A stretch of DNA of 64,000 nt, taken from positions 434,001 to 498,000 of the forward strand of contig JAIUPT010000033.1 in assembly GCA_022315425.1 (NCBI GenBank), read 5' to 3'. The translations under genes and the position numbers were made by a program. Position 1 is the stretch's first letter. Each line of letters begins with the position of its first letter. The DNA is from Pseudevernia furfuracea. Its lineage: Eukaryota > Ascomycota > Lecanoromycetes > Lecanorales > Parmeliaceae. Positions 10,306 through 21,030 of the stretch are shown one piece after another. The notes under the pieces were generated by a model. The model did not search any database, was not told the origin of the DNA, and saw only the letters and a list, made by a program, of their open reading frames with translations.

Positions 10306-13300
10306 ATGACTGAGCCTGAGGAGCTCGAAGAGGATCTCTTCGCAGACCTGTGAGTCGAACCATCACAACATTGCGCTAATACTCTGTCCTTCCCAACAAC
10401 AAGTGTGTTACTGACATCTTCATTCATAGCTACGATGCAGACGATGCGACAGCAAAGCCCGAACCCATGGTACAAGACTTCCAGCCAGAGCCCACTCAAG
10501 CTCCAGCTTCAAACGGCAATGGTGCTATCACAAGCGATGCGAACCAAGAGGTCAAAGAGGAAGAATCAGGAAGCGTACCTGGAAAGGTTGAGCCAATGTA
10601 TGGAAACGACCACAATGGCGACACTGCGCCATCGTGGAACGACGGACAGGCAAATGGAGGAAATGCACATCAGTACAATGATGCAGCGATGGAACAGGAG
10701 CCTGCACCGATTGGTATCAAAGAGGATGGGTAAGTTCCAGGATCGTGTTCTATTTTTAGCTCCTTTTTCTCTGCTTTTCAACTTGTCTCTGGGCAGTATG
10801 CCTTTGCCTTTGACTCTGTGCCCGTGCTTCCGAAGTTTGCAAATGTTGGGAATTTGGGATACGAACCATCGTCAGACTCCCAGTCTTAAAGTGCATTACC
10901 GCCGTGGACAGACCCAACGGTAGATAAGGTGGAGCAAGGAGGATAAAGCGAGGGAGACATCATCGGTCAAGACCAAGACTAGACCTCCAAGATCAAAGCT
11001 CATACATGATTGAATGAGGGATTTCGCCCCCACGGTCCGTTGAGTCTTGTGTGAATGGATGGAAAGTGATGGGAGGCTAGTGATCGGGGCAGTATATGAA
11101 GCATTGCTTGAACAGTCTGCAGCACGAGTAGTATGGCTCAGAAGCTGATGGCCTGCGTCTTGGAGAATATGTGGCTTACCTAACCCCGAAGAGGAATTCT
11201 TGATGAATTGGGCAGATAGAGCGGGGATAAGTGGATCAGTATGCCCGATGCGCGACACCCGGACTACCTCGTTACCTCATAATAGTACCACTACTGCTGC
11301 TACATAGCTTATTGTCGATACTATCTTCATAGAGCGGGTTAGGATGCAGACGCCCATGTCTTGCCATGCTTAGCTTCAGCGAAGTATAGTGGCCGCGTAC
11401 CGGTACCTAGCATACGACTCTATAGCAAAAGACGAATAATCCCCGTGTACATTGATCCGTCTGTGTACTCAGTGGTACGCGGTATGCTGCTTATCATCAT
11501 CCCCACCTCCATGTCAAAAGCCGAAGGTTTGCTTGATGACGAAGGGTTCACCATCTGGTGGCACGCATACGCATTACTCACATCAAATGCCACGCTCCAA
11601 CTCTGAAGGTCCCCCAGAACGTTTCAATCATCTTCTGAGGGCTATGGCAAAAAGTAATCACCGACTCCAGCTGGACTACATTCTGGACATCTGGACACTG
11701 GCTTGGGCTCACTTGAATCTTTTTTCTATTCTGCCAATTCTGTCTTCCCAGCTCTCAAATCTTCTGTTTGCGAATTGAATATTTCGTTGATGTTCGCTGC
11801 TAACTGTTGCGTGTGACATCTAGAAAAATGTTTATTGGTGGATTGAATTGGGAGACTACCGACCGTACGTCTATTCAGCCCTAACAATCCTATGTCTTCG
11901 GAACCCCTTCTAATTATTCACCACCACCTTAGAATCTTTGAAGGAATATTTTTCAACCTTCGGCGAAGTGCAAGAATGCACTGTCATGCGCGATGGCGCC
12001 AGTGGCCGATCACGCGGATTTGGCTTCCTCACCTTCAAGGACCCCAAGACCGTCAACGTAGTGATGGTAAAGGAACACTACTTAGATGGCAAGATTGTAA
12101 GACCCGATATATCTACTTCCACCAAAACCCCCACAAGGCTCCTTTCCCCCAGTTCCAGAACCAAAAGCTCACTGTCTTCTAAGATCGACCCCAAGCGGGC
12201 TATTCCTCGTGATGAACAAGAACGCACCAGCAAGATATTCGTGGGAGGCGTCAGCCAAGACGCAAACGAACATGTCTTCAAGGATTACTTCGCCCAGTTC
12301 GGACGGGTTGTCGATGCCACTCTCATGATGGACAAGGACACAGGCCGTCCCCGAGGTTTTGGCTTCGTCACCTTCGACAGCGAAGCCGCCGTCGACGCCA
12401 CTTTAGCAGGTGATCTCCAAATACTGGGTAAGCCTATCGAAGTCAAGAAAGCGCAACCTCGAGGCAACATGCGCGAAGAAGAAGAGCCTCAAGGCCGACG
12501 TGGCGGACGCGGTGGTGGCCGTGGAGGCAAAGACTTCCGAGATAACGACCGCGGCTTCGACAACAATTCTAACCAAAATCAAAGCAATCAGAACCAGCAA
12601 GGCGGGCAGAGCATGATGGGCGGCATGACGCCCCAAATGATGGCGCAATACTGGCAGAAGATGCAACAATACTTCACCACCATGCAGCAACAAATGGCTT
12701 CCGCCGCCGTCATGCAAAATGGAGGCATGGGAGGTATGGGCGCTATGAATCCGGCTATGATGCAGCAAATGCAACAAATGCAGCAAATGAAAGCCCTGCA
12801 ACAGATGCAACAGGCTCAAATGGGCCAACAACAGGGCTCCCAATCCCCACTCCCGCAAAGTCCAGGCGCCCAGGGAGGTATGCAGGGCATGAACCCAGCC
12901 ATGCTGCAACAAATGCAACAAATGCAGCAGATGCAAATGCAACAAGCCCAGCAAGCCGGAGGAGGCAATTTCAACGGAGGCGGTGGCCCCATGGGCGCTA
13001 GTCCCGGCCCTGGCTTCGGTCCCGGAGCCGGAGCCGGAGGAGGAGGCAGACGTGGCACACCAGGCTACAACGCGCAAGACCAACTCGCCTTTGAGCAGCA
13101 AAAATACGAACAGCAGCAAGCGCGCCGCGCCGCGCAGGAAGCGCAGCAGATGCAATCATACCAGCAAGGAGGCCCTACGTCTTGGGAGGGTATGTACGAT
13201 GATGTGCCGCAGCCGGGTGGAAGAGGTGGTGGGGGTGGAGGTAGGGGTGGGAATCGAGGCAGTGCGGGACCGCCGGCTGGAGCACCGAGCGCGCCTGCGA

Positions 13301-13413
13301 ATGCGCCGACGGGACCGAAGAATGCGGGGAAGCCGGGGGCGAATTATAGGGGTGGGCATGGTGGGAGGGGCGGTCACAGGGGGGGGTTTCATCCTTATGG
13401 TAGGAATGGTTGA
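10306..13413 (+). CDS. hrp1: hnRNP-type RNA-binding protein, Hrp1/Nab4 family
   Basis: Predicted 592 residues from exons 10306-10349, 10430-10729, 11824-11864, 11933-12096 and 12184-13413. Hrp1 is the cleavage factor IB subunit that binds UA-rich elements in mRNA 3'-end formation and also shuttles to the cytoplasm. Two adjacent RRMs are seen. RRM1 starts at about residue 116 (RNP2 MFIGGL, RNP1 RGFGFLTF). RRM2 starts at about 200 (RNP2 IFVGGV, RNP1 RGFGFVTF). They are joined by the conserved linker IIDPKRAIPRDEQ, which is only restored if the 87-bp intron 12097-12183 is removed; that intron happens to be open in frame. The C-terminal half is Met/Gln-rich then Gly/Arg-rich (RGG), as in the family. 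The second intron is 1,094 bp, exceptional here. Confidence 0.92.
10730..11823 (+). other. Unusually long intron 2 of hrp1
   Basis: Donor GTAAGT at 10730 and acceptor TAG ending at 11823 join GG to AAAAATG and give the expected start of RRM1 (GKMFIGG). Every other intron modelled in this window is 45-265 bp. No open frame inside matches a known family, and stops occur in all frames. The length suggests retained regulatory content, but nothing specific was recognised. Confidence 0.75.
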
Positions 13414-14105
13414 GGGGGTGGTGTTGTGGAGGGTGGGGGTGTAGGTGGAAGTGCTGATTGGGAGGCTTCCTTCACACTCTATTCTTCCCTGCTGAGCCTG
13501 AAGAGGGGATCCATCTCCTTCCCTTTCCTTTCCTTCCCTTCCCTTTACTCCAAACCACTTCTCAAATCCCATACACAACCTACCCACCCAATCGGCATCG
13601 AAGCAAAACAGAATGAAGAACCCTCAATTTTTCAGAGAAACATCGGTGGCATGTACGCACGTACTTCCATCCATCCATCCATCCATCGAAAGCGCACTTA
13701 CTATATCTCATCATGTATGTAAGATTACAGTTATCCTAGTCGCGGCGATCACTACCGTATCAAATCCCAGTCTCCGTTCCAACCAAACCAAACCAAACAA
13801 ACAACTCGCCACCTCACCCGTGAACTTTATGGAACAGGTGCAAAAGTGTTACTCGCATATGGCGATGACAGATACCAAATGATACCGCGCGCCGAAATGA
13901 TGGCAGACAATGAAAAATAAACCCCAGTACCGTACTAGTACCGTAGTCATCATACCTTATAAGACAGATAGAAAAAACCGCACAACTTCGGGACCTAGTT
14001 TTGCTTCGTAAGAATGGCTTTTTCTTTCCCCCGTTTTTCTGTCCGTCGCCAAGTTTTTTTTGGCGCTTGGATGTTCACCGGGGGATTCTAAGAAGGTAGT
14101 TGGGC

Positions 14106-14133
14106 TATGGATGGATGGATGGATGGATGGATG
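14106..14133. repeat. ATGG tetranucleotide microsatellite
   Basis: Seven near-perfect tandem ATGG units read directly. It lies in the 3' spacer between hrp1 and prp6. A reverse-complement CATC run of similar length lies about 430 bp upstream (13666-13687), so the two could pair as an inverted repeat. Confidence 0.9.
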
Positions 14134-14207
14134 TATATACAAATGGCGCCCTTGCACACATGAACATACCACATACCCCATTCATGGCCTTTATGTAGCC
14201 TATACTT

Positions 14208-14261
14208 GAGGTGAGGTGAAGTGAGGTGAGGTGAGGTGAGGTGAGGTGAGGTGAGGTGAGA
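14208..14261. repeat. GAGGT pentanucleotide microsatellite
   Basis: About ten tandem GAGGT units, one with a G-to-A change, read directly from sequence. It is followed by two copies of ACGGT. Noncoding position downstream of prp6. Confidence 0.9.
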
Positions 14262-14636
14262 GTACGGTACGGTACGACGTCCATGGATTCCAAAGCTCCC
14301 TCCCTTCCCAGGTCCAAGTAAAGTAAGGATCGTCAAAGATGGCATGTGGCGGACGACGATGTCGGGGCACGAGAGTGAGGTTGAGGTGGTTTGCAGTAAC
14401 GATCGCTGAAGAATCCTTCGGAGAGAAAGAAGCACGCACGACCAAGGGAGGCATTTGGTCACTGGTTGTGGTTGTGGTTTATGAAAGTTTACTGAACAAA
14501 CTGCAGTCTTGACTTGAACGACGAAGGATTTCCATACAACATAATCATGCCGAGGAATCGACACTGGAAGCCGAGAAGCTCCAGGATTATAAGGCTATGA
14601 CTCTTTTCTTGCTAGCATGTATATGATACAGTAGAC

Positions 14637-17602
14637 CTAAGCACCCCTTCCCTTCTCCTCCTCATCCAACAACCTCACCACCCTCCTCAAGACCTCCTCC
14701 GTCCCCAACGCCTTATTCTTCGGCTCCTTCCTCACCCCCTGCCACACCTCCCCATGCTTCGGTTCATTCGCCACACACTTCTCCACCACCTCCCTCCTCT
14801 TCTCCTCCGTCCCATGCTGCATCAGAAACTTGACATACCAAGCCCACGTATCCCCCAAATCCGCATCTAGCACGATCGCTTTCTCGAACCAATTCGCAGC
14901 TTTGTCCAACTTGCGTTCATTCCAGAAGACGCGGGCGACGGTCACGAAGAGCGTGGGGTCGTTTTCGCATTTCTTGATGGCTTCGAGACTGCGGGGTTTG
15001 CGTTGCGTGCGCGGTTCCAGGTGCCAAATTGATTCGGACCAGAGGAGGCCGCTGGACGGGAGGGCTTGGAGCGCTTTGGCCATGAGGACTTTGGCTTGGG
15101 GTATGTTGCCTGCTCGGCGTTCGACGCGGATGGCTTCGAGTCGGAGCTCGGCGCTCTTGGGTGAGGACATTAGGCCCCGTTCGAGTATGCTTCGGGCTTT
15201 GACGACTACGCCGCTTGCTTCTTCGAGGCGGCTGAGGAGAATGAAGAGAGGTACAGATGTGGGACATGCCCGTGTTCCGACGTTGTACGCTTCTCGTGCT
15301 TGCGGTATTTGGCCTTTCGATGCGTATATTTGTCCTTTCAATGCATGTAGTTTCCAGCAACTTGGGAATGTATTCAATGCTTGCTGGCAAAGATCAAGCG
15401 CGGCTTCGTGATCGCCCTGTTGACGCTCAAAAGCAACGCTCTTGTACCACACTCTGTCCGTACTGGCTTCTTGGCGGGCGGTCCGGAGTAGTTCTCGTGC
15501 GGCCGAGACTTGATGGTTGTCCGCTTCGAGTTGGAAGGCGGAGAGATATATGGATTCGGACTCAGGGTTCTGGTTGAACGCTCGGCCAAGAATCTTACGT
15601 GCTTCATCAAGCTCATTGGTTCGCCATTTTTCTCGAGCGTACATCATCCAAAGGCCTTCATCGCTGGGCACTGCCTCGACGGACTTTTCCATGAGCTGAA
15701 AGAGAGCTTCCGGCATGCCGTGAGCTTTTTCGAGATCGACAGCGGCTCGCCAAAGTTTTCTTGAGGTGAAGTAAACTCGTAACGCGTACGCGTAGATGGC
15801 TCTTGCGGTCTCGTATCTGCCTCGACCGATAGACCCTTGTGCATCCTCCATCCAGATATTCTTGCGGTCATCGTCATCATCGTCTAGGCCATAGCCCAGG
15901 GTTTCTCTGATGAGGCACGCTGCTGTCTTGATTGCACCCTCAGTCTCGCATTTTTCCGCCTCCTGTACCCATTCCTCGCGCTTCAACATGGCGTTTTCAC
16001 GAGCCAAAGATTGAATGGCCCTACGGATGATCTGTTCGGGATTTCCTTTCTTAGTCTCTTCTGCTAACCGCGAAGCAGCTATCCAGACCAAATGCGAGGA
16101 CGGGTTGGCCAATCGAGCTTTGTTCAGGACCTTCTGGGCATTCTCGGGTGTTTCGGTTTGTGCAACAAGCCGAGCGTACGCCAGCCAGAGCTCCACTGAG
16201 AGGGGTATCTCCTCTGTAGCTTTTGCTAATAGCAGTTTAGCATCCTGTTCGCTCTCTTCAAGCTTGATCATCTCCTTCCAAATGACCACACTCTTCGACA
16301 GAAAGTCTGCAGCTTTGCGCATAACACGCTTCTTCCCCGGAATCGTATTCTCCAATTCCATTGCCTGGATCCAGAGCCTTGTAGACTGTGGTTGTGCCTT
16401 CAACGCATTGGCTGCAATTATCTTGCCATTGTGGTTGTCTCCTCCACTCGAAAGGCGAATGGCTTCGAGCCAAATATCCTCGCTCTGGGACCCACAAATC
16501 TCGCAACCCTTGGCTATGACATTCCTTGCTGCAACTACTTTCCCAGCGAGTTCCTCCAGCCGACTCAGCGCCAGATAGCCCGGGGCGTGCCGTGAGTTGG
16601 TCTTAATGACAGACTCCAGTAAGGCTCGCACACGATTTATATCCCCAACCTCCACCTCACCAGCTTTGAGCTCCGATTTTGAAAGGTTCGTCAGGTAGCC
16701 CTTGGGATCGATGTTGGTAGCCGTGCCTGATGTGGAGTCTGCACCTCCTGATTGGGCTGCTTGGTCCAGCCGAACCTGCAGCACCTTATCTCTTGCAGCT
16801 CCGATGTCTGCGAAATTGGTCATAGTTCCGTCCATGGTATCTCCCCCTGCTCCATTAGTATTAGAGCCTTCATCCACCACGCTGGTGTCCATTTGAGTTG
16901 AGTCCCTTGCTCCCGCAATGACACTATCCGGCACCGCGTAGAATCTATTCCGTGCCTCGGTTTTGGTTCTCTTATTTTTCTTGGTCAAGTCTCCGGCTTC
17001 TGGTAGGTTTGCCCAGTCTTCTTCTGACACACTGGCAAGGCTCCGCTTGAGGTCTGCGAACTGCTGCTGAATCTTCGGGTTGTTGGCTTCGTAATCTGCG
17101 CGTTCTTGGGCTTCGCGTGCTTCCCTAGATATGTCGGACGGGTTCAAGTCGGTAATCTGTTCAAACAAGGGAGACAATGATAAACCAAGTGTACCACACG
17201 TGGGAAAGATGCTATGCAGGAGCAAGAAAAGGTGGGAACTAACCTTCTTGACTTTCTTCTTTTCTCCATACGTTCATCGATGTCTTGATATATGCGGTCC
17301 GCCTCGTCATCGTCACGATCGAACTGCCCATTTGCGAACAACCCAGTCTCATTCTCTGGATCCTGAAACCGGTCGTCGTCATCGTCTTCTTCCTTCTTCT
17401 CTGTGGCACCGTATGCGGTGGGCGGGGCTGCTCCCAGCTGGGCAGCGCGTTTCGCTAGAGCTTCTTTGATTTGATCCTCACTTGGGCCCTCCCTTGCAGG
17501 ACCTAAGTCGGATCGTGTTGTGAATCCCGTGGCACCACGTCCCAACCCAGCGACATAATTTTCCGGCGCAGGCTGGCTGAGGAAGTCTTTGCGTCCAGAC
17601 AT
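14637..17602 (-). CDS. prp6: Pre-mRNA splicing factor Prp6 (U4/U6-U5 tri-snRNP, HAT repeats)
   Basis: Predicted 948 residues from exons 17244-17602 and 14637-17124. The N-terminus MSGRKDFLSQPAPENYVAGL and the IYQDIDERMEKRRKSRREAR stretch are hallmarks of Prp6, and the single 119-bp intron is placed to restore the latter. The rest is a long array of HAT/TPR-like helical repeats (about residues 270-930), with pairs such as LWIQAMELE, LWLAYARLVAQ and VWYKSVAFERQQG. Prp6 bridges U5 and U4/U6 in the tri-snRNP in the nucleus. Length matches the family (about 900-940). It is divergently transcribed from dim1 across 367 bp. Confidence 0.95.
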
Positions 17603-17969
17603 GGCTTGGTGGAATTCAAGAAGCTATGGGTATTGTCACGTGCAACTGCAACTGTCAATGTGCTCAGATATTCCGAATCACAATTGAGTCACAAGCCTCG
17701 TACCTCCAATGGAAACCGCAGGCAAAGAAAGCCACGAGCATGAGGCTCAAATAAGATTGTCCATCGACAGCGCTAATGCAAGGATCCCGTCTTATCGATA
17801 AGGTGAAAATTACATAAAGTATGAAACATTTATTTTATACACTTGCTGCGAGGTTTGAATCTCATCTCTCAAAAATACAAAATTACAAAAATTCTCCTAT
17901 CGCGGGCATCCTACCTTTGACACATTTCTCTCACATCTCCTCTTTTTCATTTAACTTGAACATAACGAG
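17603..17969. promoter_or_regulatory. Shared divergent promoter region, prp6 / dim1
   Basis: 367 bp between the two start codons. It contains a perfect 12-bp palindrome CTTATCGATAAG at 17791-17802, which includes a GATAAG half on each strand. Nearer dim1 there are A/T-rich stretches including AAAAATT at about 17887, similar to the yeast ribosome-biogenesis RRPE element. Function is inferred only. Confidence 0.45.
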
Positions 17970-19776
17970 ATGCCTAAAGCGGCTGGTAAGAAGCGCAATG
18001 GCGCAGCCCATCGCAGCAACCCGTACACCCATTCTAGCAAAAGCCCTGCGGCGAACCACATCTTCAAAATGAAAACAGTGAGTCCACCAGAGTCTTGAGA
18101 CGTGTCTTGCGAGCTTCTATTTCTACAAGCATGTGCCAAGGCTTAATGTGCCCTCTCAAATAGGCAATACTGACTGCGAAATCAAAATACAGGATATCGG
18201 TCAACATGTGCTCAAGGTATGCATTCGTTCAAATGTGGAGAACCAGAGGCCATGTTTTCTGAAATGTCTTTCTAGAACCCTGGTGTGGCACAGGCAATAG
18301 GTACGTATTTTCAGAGTGCAATCTCTCAGGCTCGAATGTTGGTCCCACAGAGGATACTGATCCCGTAATCTTCAAATAGTCGACAAAGCGGACCTCAAGC
18401 AGAGCGATGTCAGCCCACAGTGTCTTCCAGATTGGGCGATGAAGTCAATGCTGACCGCTAATAGATCGTCCTCGAAGTAGGACCTGGAACGGGTAACTTG
18501 ACGGTCAAGATACTTGAGAAAGCAAAGAAAGTCATTGCCGTCGAGTTGGATCCTAGGATGGCAGCTGAAGTCACAAAACGTGTGCAAGGTGGGTCTTATC
18601 TGGATTCAAGAGGTTTTCTTAGAGTTCATGTTTGAAATAACCAAAAGATAAGGCAAACCCGAGCAGAAGCGATTAGAGGTCTTACTCGGCGACGTCGTAA
18701 AGACCGATTTACCTGTAAGGATCCTTTCTACATCTTGATAGACTTGTATCATGAAACCTTGATGGGGCAGTCATAAGACTCCTGCCTAAGGAAGAGAAGG
18801 CTGACCATGCATCACTTCCAGTACTTCGATGTCTGCATAAGCAATACACCATATCAAGTACGCCATCTCTGCCTCCCTCCTTGTCCAAACATTCAGCCAG
18901 CTTAACCATCTCCCAGATCTCCTCCCCCTTAACTTTCAAACTCCTTGCCCTCTCTCCCGCCCCTCGTACCTGCATCCTAACCTTTCAACTCGAGTTTGCG
19001 CAACGACTTTTCGCCAGGCCTGGATCTGCTCTCTATTCGCGCCTCTCAGTCAACACGCAAATGTGGGCCACAGTAACACACATTATGAAAATCGTATGTA
19101 TGGCTGCTACGAAATCCTCAGCGCGGATGGGCTATGCTAACATTGCCAGGGCCGCAACAATTTCCGTCCTCCACCAGCGGTAGAGAGCAGCGTGGTGAGA
19201 CTAGTACCGAAGAGACCAAGACCGGATATTAGCTGGGACGAATGGGATGGGCTATTGAGAGTATGTTTCGTGAGAAAGAACCGGACGCTAAGGGCCGGGT
19301 TTCTTGGCACGACGACCGTTATGGAGATGCTCGAAGCCAACTACCGAACCTGGTGTGCGCAGAACGATGTCGCTGTGGAAGACGGCCCATCGGACGTCAA
19401 CGGTGCGGATGTGGGTTTGGAAATCGACGCCGGGGCGCAAACCGTTCCAGACGGAGAGCCAGGACCAGACGACGAAGAAGAAGAAGAAGAAGAAGAAGAA
19501 GAACCCGAGTGGGCAGGTATCATGGACGTAGACGACCCCGGCACACCCTCATTCTTCCAAGACCCGCTAGACGAGAAAGCCAAGGTGCTCAACGCCAAAT
19601 CCGGGGCTACGAGCAGGAAGCGGAAAGGGAAAGTCGCGGAACTAGTTCGAGAAAAAGCGCGCAAAGTCCTCGAAGACGAGACAGAGCTGGCGGATAAGAG
19701 GGCGAGGATGTGCGATGAGAGCGATTTCCTCCAACTGCTATGGGCGTTCAATAAGGAGGGGATCCACTTCAGCTGA
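17970..19776 (+). CDS. dim1: 18S rRNA adenine dimethyltransferase Dim1
   Basis: Predicted 403 residues in nine exons: 17970-18077, 18193-18216, 18276-18300, 18380-18408, 18465-18588, 18653-18714, 18822-18857, 18917-19093, 19150-19776. The enzyme dimethylates two adjacent adenines near the 3' end of 18S rRNA during small-subunit assembly. SAM-binding motif LEVGPGTGNLT (from residue 65), acidic motif VELDP and the eukaryotic catalytic motif NTPYQISSP (from residue 132) are intact. The C-terminal domain contains RPPPAVESSVVRLVPK and ends in FNKEGIHFS, as in the family. An insertion with a run of Glu from a GAA repeat lies at about residues 300-310. Several exons are only 24-36 bp. Confidence 0.95.
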
Positions 19777-20165
19777 TGGTATTGAGGACCGGGTATATGA
19801 AAGAGAAAACGGTCGTTCGTGATGTAGCAAAATCCTTACGATCAGCAAGGCGCTCGCTATGGGGGGGGGACGGAAAATGACCATGCTTTACAACTAACCC
19901 TGTGCAATTTTTGCACGAGGGTCCTCCTCATTCTCTCTCCCAAAACCCAACACATTTTATTCCGGCCGGTTGTCAACACCAACAACCACACACCCTCGGG
20001 GCGAGCGAGCGAGTATCCTTCCATTCTCCCTTTCTTTCTTCCTTTCTTTCCCCCTTTCCTCCTTCGAAAACGCTCAAATCCAACCCAACCCCCGAAGCCC
20101 TCGAACCTTTCCATTTCCGGCCTTTTCCCACCTCCAGCAAACATCTCCCACTACCCAAAAGGCTG

Positions 20166-20213
20166 TGAGTGAGTGAGTGAGTGAGTAAGTAAGGAAGTAA
20201 ATAAGTAAGTAAG
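20166..20213. repeat. GTGA/GTAA tetranucleotide run
   Basis: A tandem run drifting from GTGA units into AAGTAAGT-type units, read directly. Noncoding. Confidence 0.8.
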
Positions 20214-20513
20214 TTAACAAGAAGCAAGGCAACGGGCATCACCGAAATTCCGCGCGCGGGGGCTCGAAAAGGCTTCGATTCTTCCCGTCCGTCTACATAC
20301 ATGCTACGGCCGACTACAGTGGTGGGATCGATCAACCCGACCAACCCAACCAACCAACCGACCGACCGCCTCTGGCCTTGGGGGTTTTTCCCTTAGACGT
20401 TCTCGTGGGTTAGGTAAGTAAGCTAGGGTGATTATTGGGGGGGGGGGTGATGAGGTGAGAAGGCTCTGAGGATTTTGATTTGGGTTTTTGGGGACGTTGG
20501 GTTTGGGGCGTTT

Positions 20514-20612
20514 GGGAAAGGGAATGGGAATGGGAATGGGAAAGGGAAAGGGAATGGGAAAGGGAAAGGGAATGGGAAAGGGAAAGGGAAAGGGAAAGGG
20601 AAAGGGAAAGGG
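20514..20612. repeat. GGGAAA / GGGAAT hexanucleotide array
   Basis: About 16 hexamers of GGGAAA and GGGAAT in mixed order over 99 bp. The strand carries GGG runs every six bases, which could favour G-quadruplex formation; that is inference. Noncoding, between the dim1 and hfi1 3' ends. Confidence 0.9.
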
Positions 20613-21030
20613 ATGGCGGTAGTCGCTTGGATTGGAGCATCAGTTAGGTGGATAAAGAGAATTGGCCTGTGTAAAGTACGAAACCACTTCATTGGTGCAG
20701 CACTTTGTCGATATCCTTATGGATTTATGGTTCTTGAAATTATGAACAACAGACAGGCACCCAAGTGCCCTCTAGCGATAATCATACAGACAAAAAAGCT
20801 GAGCTAAGGACCATCTCATTCCCCTCACAACACCACCCATGCCGCCATACGGACATAGGTAAGCCTCCCATTAAAGCAAAGTGGGTATCTTCCCGCATCA
20901 CCAAACGCCATTTTTGCCCCCCCCCGGCAGCCCAAATATCCAGAGCCAAATGCTGCCAATTCCCCCCATGCAACGTACGCATAGCATGCATCAAAAATCG
21001 TAATACAAAATTACACAAAGGTCACCGCGA

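Larger units (their letters stand above)
13414..14636. other. Spacer between the converging hrp1 and prp6, with microsatellites
   Basis: About 1.2 kb of 3' flanking sequence. It holds CATC-type repeats at about 13666-13687, an ATGG tetranucleotide run at 14106-14133 and a GAGGT pentanucleotide array at 14208-14261. Open frames here are repeat translations (SerIleHisPro or ThrSerProHisLeu runs) and are not genes. Confidence 0.6.
19777..21030. other. 1.25-kb gene-free spacer between converging dim1 and hfi1, rich in simple repeats
   Basis: Contains G and C homopolymer runs (near 19861 and 20437), CT-rich tracts at 20030-20065, a GTGAG/GTAAG-type run at 20166-20213 and a hexanucleotide array at 20514-20612. 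Open frames in it are repeat translations. Both flanking genes point into it, so it holds only 3' ends. Confidence 0.6.

Noticed and set aside
10405..10923. 172-codon plus-strand frame overlapping hrp1 exon 2
   Set aside because: It is out of frame with the conserved hrp1 reading and runs into intron 2; it has no family similarity.
12097..12183. Coding insertion between the two RRMs of Hrp1
   Set aside because: The stretch is open in frame but has GT-AG borders, and its removal restores the conserved IIDPKRAIPRD linker, so it is an intron.
12403..13155. 250-codon minus-strand frame rich in Leu and His
   Set aside because: It is the antisense shadow of the Gln/Met-rich part of hrp1; its composition is the complement of CAG/ATG codons.
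14088..14564. 158-codon minus-strand frame with repeated LTSPH
   Set aside because: It is the translation of GAGGT and ATGG microsatellites in the hrp1/prp6 spacer, with no start context or domain.
17603..17969. Search for tRNA or snRNA genes in the short divergent spacers
   Set aside because: No cloverleaf, A/B box pair or snRNA-like motif could be read here or elsewhere in the window; a tRNAscan/Infernal run would decide.
20410..20692. Frames encoding SerLeu or ProPhe runs
   Set aside because: They are translations of the GGGAAA/GGGAAT array in several frames.
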